Shown here: positions 8,184 to 11,402 of the stretch, in pieces
Layout of the letters: the number at the start of each line of letters is the position of its first letter
How positions within the stretch are numbered: the first letter of the stretch is position 1
From: Syntrophomonadaceae bacterium
Lineage (GTDB): Bacteria; Bacillota_D; Dethiobacteria; DTU022; UBA8154
Assembly: GCA_007120815.1 (NCBI GenBank)
Contig: SKMY01000052.1
Span: 1 to 11,402, forward strand
Length of the DNA stretch: 11,402 nucleotides
Reading direction: 5' to 3'
The notes under the pieces: model-generated
Told to the model about the DNA's origin: nothing
The model's input: only the letters and a program-made list of their open reading frames with translations
Databases searched by the model: none
Made by a program: the position numbers and the translations under genes

Positions 8184-8721
8184 AGATTTTTTGCCCGGGC
8201 ATTACCCTGAAATTGCCCTGGCCGGCCGCTCCAATGTGGGGAAATCTTCCCTGCTGAACACCCTGGCCGGCATGCGAAACCTGGCCCGAACCAGCAACAC
8301 ACCAGGAAAAACCCGGGCCGTCCATTTTTACTTGTTCAACGGGGCCTTTTGCATGGTAGACCTGCCCGGGTATGGCTATGCCCGGATTTCCCGCTCTGAA
8401 CAGCAGAAATGGGGCCAATTAATAGAAGGTTTTCTGGTTAACCGAAAATCCATAAAAATGATCCTGCACCTGGTGGATATCCGTCATGCGCCCTCGGAAG
8501 AGGACAAGCAGATGTCTGCCTGGTTGAGCCATTTTGAATTTCCTGCCCTGGTGGTGGCCACCAAGCTGGACAAAATACCCCGGGGAAAACGGGAAGGTCA
8601 AAAGCTTCTCATCGCCCGGACCCTGGAAAAGGATCCATCGGACATCCTGCTCTTTTCCTCCAAAACCCGGGAAAACCGCGACAAGCTCTTAAAATTAATC
8701 CAGGACCAGTTATCTCAATAA
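8137..8721 (+). CDS. engB: Ribosome biogenesis GTP-binding protein EngB (YsxC/YihA)
   Basis: EngB is a TrmE-Era-EngA-like GTPase needed for assembly of the large ribosomal subunit. The 194-residue product has all G motifs: G1 GRSNVGKS (30-37), the switch-I threonine in TPGKTR (55-60), G3 DLPGYG (75-80), G4 TKLD (142-145), and G5 SSK (174-176). Its N-terminus MKIKKAEFL matches the family, so ATG 8137 is accepted although it lies 47 bases inside lon in another frame. AAGGA (8124-8128) in the lon tail serves as ribosome binding site, 8 bases before the start. The overlap suggests translational coupling to lon. lon-engB adjacency is common in Firmicutes. No typical terminator follows; a REPIN-like element begins 12 bases downstream. 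Confidence 0.96.
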   Translation: MKIKKAEFLRLATRPEDFLPGHYPEIALAGRSNVGKSSLLNTLAGMRNLARTSNTPGKTRAVHFYLFNGAFCMVDLPGYGYARISRSEQQKWGQLIEGFLVNRKSIKMILHLVDIRHAPSEEDKQMSAWLSHFEFPALVVATKLDKIPRGKREGQKLLIARTLEKDPSDILLFSSKTRENRDKLLKLIQDQLSQ

Positions 8722-8732
8722 CGATGGAGTCC

Positions 8733-8778
8733 GAGAAGCAAGGAGAAGGAGAAGCAAGGGGACGGTTCTCTTGCTTCC
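8733..8778 (+). repeat. REP-like unit, forward orientation (left half of a REPIN-like pair)
   Basis: The core GGGGACGGTTCT (8758-8769) is flanked by GAAGCAA (8751-8757) and TTGCTTC (8771-8777). The left arm is itself duplicated: GAGAAGCAAGG occurs at 8733-8743 and again at 8749-8759. This unit is the reverse complement of the one at 8834-8862 over nearly its whole length. It starts 12 bases after the engB stop. Confidence 0.9.
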
Positions 8779-8833
8779 TCGATAACATCGGTGTTTCTCC
8801 AATGCCTGGGGAAGGCGATGACATTTTGTGGAA

Positions 8834-8884
8834 GGAAGCAAGAGAACCGTCCCCTTGCTTCCCCCTTGCTTCCTGCTTCCCCGG
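8834..8884 (-). repeat. REP-like unit, reverse orientation (right half of a REPIN-like pair)
   Basis: Core AGAACCGTCCCC (8843-8854) with 9-bp arms GGAAGCAAG (8834-8842) and CTTGCTTCC (8854-8862). Two further copies of the right arm follow (8866-8873 and 8874-8880), then CCGG. It faces the unit at 8751-8778 across 55 bases, which contain an inner inverted repeat CATCG (8786-8790) / CGATG (8816-8820). Transcribed, the whole stretch could fold into one long nested hairpin. The flank GCTTCCCCGG is shared with the copy at the window start. Confidence 0.9.
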
Positions 8885-8957
8885 AGAACTGTTTCCTGGC
8901 TTCACCCGTTGCCTTAAGGAAGTTATCCGAATAGGAAGGAAAGTTGGATGCGTATTT

Positions 8958-9290
8958 ATGAGAATATGGGATATTCCACCGAAAAATCTGTGTGCTAAGC
9001 ATCTGCTTGGGGAACACCGGGAACTCCACGCCGTGTGGTCCATCATTACCAATGATAAAAAAGGGTATTCCTGCCACCCGGAAACCCAAAGGTGGCGCGG
9101 CAAGTTAAAAGCCCTCTACTGTCGGCATGAAGAGCTGGTTGAAGAGATGAAAACAAGAGGATATCGACACGCAAGCTCCCTGGATGCTTCCCTGGCTACG
9201 GGTTCCGGGGTGCAGGATGCGTATGTGGATACGCCGGCGGAGCAGTGTAACCTGTTAAAGCAAAAGGGCTGTCAGTGCAGCCTGGACTGA
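8958..9290 (+). CDS. Pyrimidine dimer DNA glycosylase, T4 endonuclease V-like
   Basis: The 110-residue product fits the pyrimidine dimer glycosylase family (T4 endonuclease V type), which removes UV-induced dimers and nicks the abasic site. KHLLGEHRELHAVWS (residues 14-28) aligns with the T4 segment QHLMAEYRELPRVF, including the catalytic Glu (Glu22 here, Glu23 in T4) and the preceding Arg. LKALYCRHEELVEEMKTRGY aligns with the T4 helix and KRGF turn. The T4 nucleophile is the amino group of Thr2; here residue 2 is Arg, so that chemistry cannot be assumed. The protein is shorter than T4 EndoV (138 residues). The reading frame stays open upstream to ATG 8724 only because it crosses the REP-like repeats, so ATG 8958 at the conserved MRIWDIP is used. 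A weak GGAAGGAAAG lies about 14 bases upstream. Confidence 0.72.
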   Translation: MRIWDIPPKNLCAKHLLGEHRELHAVWSIITNDKKGYSCHPETQRWRGKLKALYCRHEELVEEMKTRGYRHASSLDASLATGSGVQDAYVDTPAEQCNLLKQKGCQCSLD

Positions 9291-9479
9291 TACAACAGGG
9301 TATGGAAAATCCCGGCTCAAGCAAGATACAGCACTGCTTTCAAAAAGCGCCATCACCCCCTAACCGGGGAGCTGGTGACAGCATTTTAAAAGGTGTGCAT
9401 AGAGGTGCGCATGCTTTTTCGCTCACCGCACCCTTGGCAGCGCGGTGGGTCGGCATACGCCGACGATGCCTTTCCCATA
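9291..9479. other. Convergent spacer with hairpins
   Basis: This stretch separates the plus-strand glycosylase gene from the minus-strand bioY. It holds several weak inverted repeats: TCACC/GGTGA (9353-9357 and 9374-9378) enclosing a C/G-rich inner pair, and GCAT/ATGC (9397-9400 and 9411-9414) followed by five T residues on the plus strand. These could act as weak bidirectional terminators. No coding region or RNA gene is supported here. Confidence 0.4.
9449..9464 (-). terminator. Stable hairpin just downstream of bioY
   Basis: GTCGGC/GCCGAC is a perfect 6-bp stem with a 4-base loop, beginning 16 bases after the bioY stop on the minus strand. No T-run follows it, so it is a poor intrinsic terminator and may only protect the 3' end of the mRNA. 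Confidence 0.3.
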
Positions 9480-10019
9480 CTATGCTTGTAAAAGCCCGGC
9501 TTTAAGCAGCTGCTGGCGCACCGCCAGGCTGAGGCCGGCAGCAGCGAAAAGCTTTACCGCGTCCAGGGGAATAAATGGAACCACACCCATCACCAGGGCC
9601 TGGGGCAAGCCCAGCCCGGTAATGAAACTCAGCTGCAGGGTTCCTAACGTATAAATAGCGGCCAGGCAGAGCCCCATACCGCCTGCCATGGCTGCGTACG
9701 TGCTTTTTCTTTCCACGACTTTACCCAGCAGGTACACACCCAGCACAAAACCCCAAAGATAACCGCCGGTGGGTCCCAGCACAATGTGTATGCCTCCCTG
9801 GGCATGATGAAACACGGGCATGCCTACCGCACCCATAAGGATATACACCAGCACGGCCACCGCTCCGCGGCGGCTACCCAAAATTCCCCCCACCAGAAAC
9901 ACGCCGAAAGTCTGCCCCGTAATGGGTACCGGGCTAAAGGGAATGGGAATGGAAACCTGGGCCATGATGGCCATTAAGGCGGCAAACAAGCCGCATAGGA
10001 TGTAGTGTTTCGTCTGCAT
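9480..10019 (-). CDS. bioY: Biotin transporter BioY (ECF S component)
   Basis: BioY is the substrate-binding membrane subunit of the energy-coupling factor biotin transporter. The 179-residue product is almost entirely hydrophobic, with about six membrane segments, and shows family motifs: IPIPFSPVPITGQTF (24-38), GPTGGYLWGF (82-91) and PFIPLDAVKL (148-157). The start is ATG at 10019: AGGAGG (10026-10031) lies six bases upstream, and an upstream in-frame start at 10073 would encode translated REP repeat. No bioM/bioN (EcfA/EcfT) genes are in the window, so BioY probably uses a shared ECF module encoded elsewhere. It lies downstream of birA on the same strand, 245 bases away, with a REPIN-like element between. 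No BirA operator of the usual TTGTTAACC type was seen. Confidence 0.94.
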   Translation of the reverse strand: MQTKHYILCGLFAALMAIMAQVSIPIPFSPVPITGQTFGVFLVGGILGSRRGAVAVLVYILMGAVGMPVFHHAQGGIHIVLGPTGGYLWGFVLGVYLLGKVVERKSTYAAMAGGMGLCLAAIYTLGTLQLSFITGLGLPQALVMGVVPFIPLDAVKLFAAAGLSLAVRQQLLKAGLLQA

Positions 10020-10034
10020 TACAAACCTCCTAAT

Positions 10035-10093
10035 GATAAACCACGGGGACGGTTCTTGTGGATCGATAACCACGGGGACGGTTCTTGTGGATC
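10035..10093 (+). repeat. Tandem pair of REP-like units, forward orientation
   Basis: Two direct copies of a 29-30-base unit, each beginning GATAA and ending GTGGATC. The palindromic parts are at 10041-10061 and 10070-10090: arms CCAC and GTGG around the core GGGGACGGTTCTT. The arms differ completely from the GAAGCAAG arms of the copies near engB while the core is identical. The pair faces an inverted pair at 10183-10248. It occupies the bioY leader, starting four bases upstream of its Shine-Dalgarno. Confidence 0.92.
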
Positions 10094-10097
10094 AATA

Positions 10098-10107
10098 ACT
10101 CATGAGT
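10098..10107. promoter_or_regulatory. Perfect palindrome in the bioY upstream region
   Basis: ACTCATGAGT is a perfect 10-bp palindrome lying in the unique centre of the REPIN-like element, upstream of bioY. ACTCAT occurs again at about 10129. It does not match the known BirA box. It may be a regulator site or simply part of the mobile element's loop. Confidence 0.25.
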
Positions 10108-10182
10108 AGCTATCACTGACTCATTAAATGCTGTTATGCCAATGAACAAAAACCTAATCCTTTACAGTGTTTCAGCAAACGG

Positions 10183-10248
10183 TTCTATTATGATCCACAA
10201 GAACCGTCCCCGTGGCTTCTATTATAACCACAAGAACCGTCCCCGTGG
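10183..10248 (-). repeat. Tandem pair of REP-like units, reverse orientation
   Basis: Two direct copies of a 32-33-base unit beginning TTCTATTAT (10183-10215 and 10217-10248). Each ends in the palindrome CCAC + AAGAACCGTCCCC + GTGG (10195-10215 and 10228-10248). They are the inverse of the two units at 10041-10090. A core fragment ACGGTTCT (10179-10186) in the forward direction abuts the first copy. The pair starts 16 bases after the birA stop (minus strand). Confidence 0.92.
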
Positions 10249-10264
10249 TTTAAATGTTCCGGGT

Positions 10265-11248
10265 CTATTTTTTTAATGTGACTTCTCCGGCGTGAAAATG
10301 CTTTCGTGTCCCGTCGTCCCCTTGGACGACCAGGGCTCCATCATCCTGAATGTCAACGGCTGTTCCTGAAAAATTTCCGGCAGGTAGGGACACGCTGACT
10401 CGCCGTTCCAGGGTGATGCTGTTTTTTTTCCAGGCCTGGATAATTGGCCCGGTTCCCTGGGTACGGATGGTTGTGTAAAGATGATCCAATTCATTGATTA
10501 CCGAAGCGGTTAGTGCTAAGCGGTCCGCTTTTTTACCGCTTTCCAGGTACAGGGAAGTGGCTGTTGATGCCAGTTCCGGGGGAAAATCTTCCGGTGCCTG
10601 GTTGGCGTTTAAACCGATGCCAATAACCAGGTAGTGCAGCCGGTCGGCTTCCGCCTTCAATTCGGTAAGAATGCCGCAGATTTTTCGCTCCCTGATCAGG
10701 ATATCGTTTGGCCACTTGATGCCTGCTTTTAGGTAGGCATAAGGACCATTGAGGGCACGGGTAACGGCTACAGCAGCAACAAGGGTAAACCCAGGCGTTT
10801 CCTGGGGAAACACAGCAGGCTTGAGCAAAACAGACAGCCATATACCCTTACCCAAGGGAGAGGACCAGCTTCGTCCAAGCCTGCCTTTTCCGCGGGTTTG
10901 CTCTTCGGCCAAAACAACGGTTCCTTCCGGGGCTCCTTCTTCCGCCATAGTTTTCAAGCGTTCATTGGTTGACTCCACGGAAGGGAAATAGTGGATCTTT
11001 ACTGAAGGCACCCCAATGATTTCGCCGTCCAGCCTTTCCACCAGCTCGGCGGGGTAAAGCCGGTCTGGAACCTGGAGGAGGCGATATCCCAGGCGGGGGC
11101 TTCCTTCGATGCGATACCCCTCAGCCTGAAGGCCGTTGATGGCCTTCCAGACAGCTGTCCGGCTGACCGACAGCTCCCCAGCCATGATTTCTCCTGATAC
11201 ATAACCGGGCTTGTGTTTTTTTAACAGTTCCAAGACCTTGTTTCGCAT
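10265..11248 (-). CDS. birA: Bifunctional biotin operon repressor / biotin-[acetyl-CoA-carboxylase] ligase BirA
   Basis: BirA activates biotin to biotinyl-5'-AMP and transfers it to biotin-dependent carboxylases; forms with an N-terminal DNA-binding domain also repress biotin genes. The 327-residue product has a winged helix-turn-helix at about 1-60 (SGEIMAGELSVSRTAVWKAI, then GYRIEGSPRLGYRL), the catalytic domain with the adenylate-binding GKGRLGR (120-126), KWPND (178-182) and the conserved Lys189 in RKICGILTEL, and a C-terminal SH3-like domain at about 275-327. All parts are intact, so both functions are expected. AAGGAG (11254-11259) lies five bases before ATG 11248. bioY lies downstream on the same strand, fitting co-regulation by biotin, though no operator was recognised. 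Confidence 0.95.
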   Translation of the reverse strand: MRNKVLELLKKHKPGYVSGEIMAGELSVSRTAVWKAINGLQAEGYRIEGSPRLGYRLLQVPDRLYPAELVERLDGEIIGVPSVKIHYFPSVESTNERLKTMAEEGAPEGTVVLAEEQTRGKGRLGRSWSSPLGKGIWLSVLLKPAVFPQETPGFTLVAAVAVTRALNGPYAYLKAGIKWPNDILIRERKICGILTELKAEADRLHYLVIGIGLNANQAPEDFPPELASTATSLYLESGKKADRLALTASVINELDHLYTTIRTQGTGPIIQAWKKNSITLERRVSVSLPAGNFSGTAVDIQDDGALVVQGDDGTRKHFHAGEVTLKK

Positions 11249-11402
11249 TATTTCTCCTTTGCAAAATGGGGATGAACCGGGGTTTTTAATCGCTTCCCAC
11301 CCGTTGAGGAGGTCTGCCTTCTTTATGGCGGCGATTTTGTCAAGCGCTACTTTCTATAAGTTAAAAGCTTAAGAGAAAGGCATCAGCCAGCCTGAAGAGC
11401 AA
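11249..11402. other. birA upstream region
   Basis: The leader of birA and the window end. A TTGACA occurs on the minus strand about 95 bases upstream of birA, but no good -10 box follows at 16-18 bases. No gene or RNA could be supported. Confidence 0.4.

Noticed and set aside
8724..8957. In-frame upstream extension of the glycosylase gene from ATG 8724
   Set aside because: The extra 78 codons are translated REP-like repeat and spacer, with no resemblance to the family, whose N-terminus begins at MRIWDIP. The open frame is an accident of the repeats lacking stops.
10020..10073. Upstream in-frame start for bioY at 10073
   Set aside because: The added residues are encoded by the REP-like unit; ATG 10019 has AGGAGG six bases upstream and fits the family.
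10035..10248. Possible small CRISPR array, because of regularly spaced repeats
   Set aside because: Two repeats are in one orientation and two in the other, the spacers are 8 and 12 bases, and there are no cas genes.
11335..11352. TTGACA on the minus strand as the birA promoter -35 box
   Set aside because: No acceptable -10 box lies 16-18 bases downstream.
11325..11372. 15-codon open frame with GAGGAGGT upstream
   Set aside because: The Shine-Dalgarno-like sequence is present, but the peptide is too short and not recognisable, and no promoter is visible; chance is likely.
1..11402. Search for tRNA, rRNA, CIRCE, CtsR box and known riboswitches
   Set aside because: None was recognised by eye on either strand; a covariance-model search would be needed to be certain.

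Overview
The window looks like a chromosomal segment from a spore-forming member of the Clostridia, most likely a Peptococcaceae / Desulfotomaculum-like anaerobe. The reasons are the order tig-clpP-clpX-lonB-lon-engB (the Gram-positive endospore-former arrangement), a membrane-anchored LonB protease, strong AGGAGG ribosome binding sites, and bioY beside an HTH-containing birA. The genus is inferred; no rRNA or other direct marker is present.

Layout. 1-370: a REP-like repeat, a good vegetative promoter (140-168) leading directly into a terminator (216-239), then the leader of tig. 371-3736, plus strand: trigger factor, ClpP peptidase and ClpX unfoldase, closed by a terminator at 3838-3865. 3922-3951: a candidate sporulation (sigma-F type) promoter. 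4001-8721, plus strand: lonB, lon and engB; lon and engB overlap by 47 bases across an A-rich tract. 8733-8884: a pair of inverted REP-like units (REPIN-like). 8958-9290, plus: a small T4 endonuclease V-like pyrimidine dimer glycosylase. 9291-9479: convergent spacer with hairpins. 9480-11248, minus strand: birA then bioY, separated by a second, doubled REPIN-like element (10035-10248). 11249-11402: birA leader and the end of the window.

Functional picture. Within about 8 kb the chromosome encodes the ribosome-bound chaperone (trigger factor), the ClpXP protease and two Lon-family proteases, followed by the ribosome-assembly GTPase EngB. This is a protein synthesis and quality-control island. 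The second theme is biotin: BioY takes it up and BirA attaches it to carboxylases and senses it.

The least ordinary feature is the repeat family. Seven intact copies of the 12-bp core GGGGACGGTTCT (either strand) lie only in intergenic DNA at three sites. Two different palindromic arm pairs surround the same core. The other points worth a second look are the short promoter-terminator unit before tig, the sigma-F-like promoter before lonB, and two in-frame A-AAA-AAG heptamers at the lon/engB junction, where a -1 shift would end exactly at the ATGA of engB.
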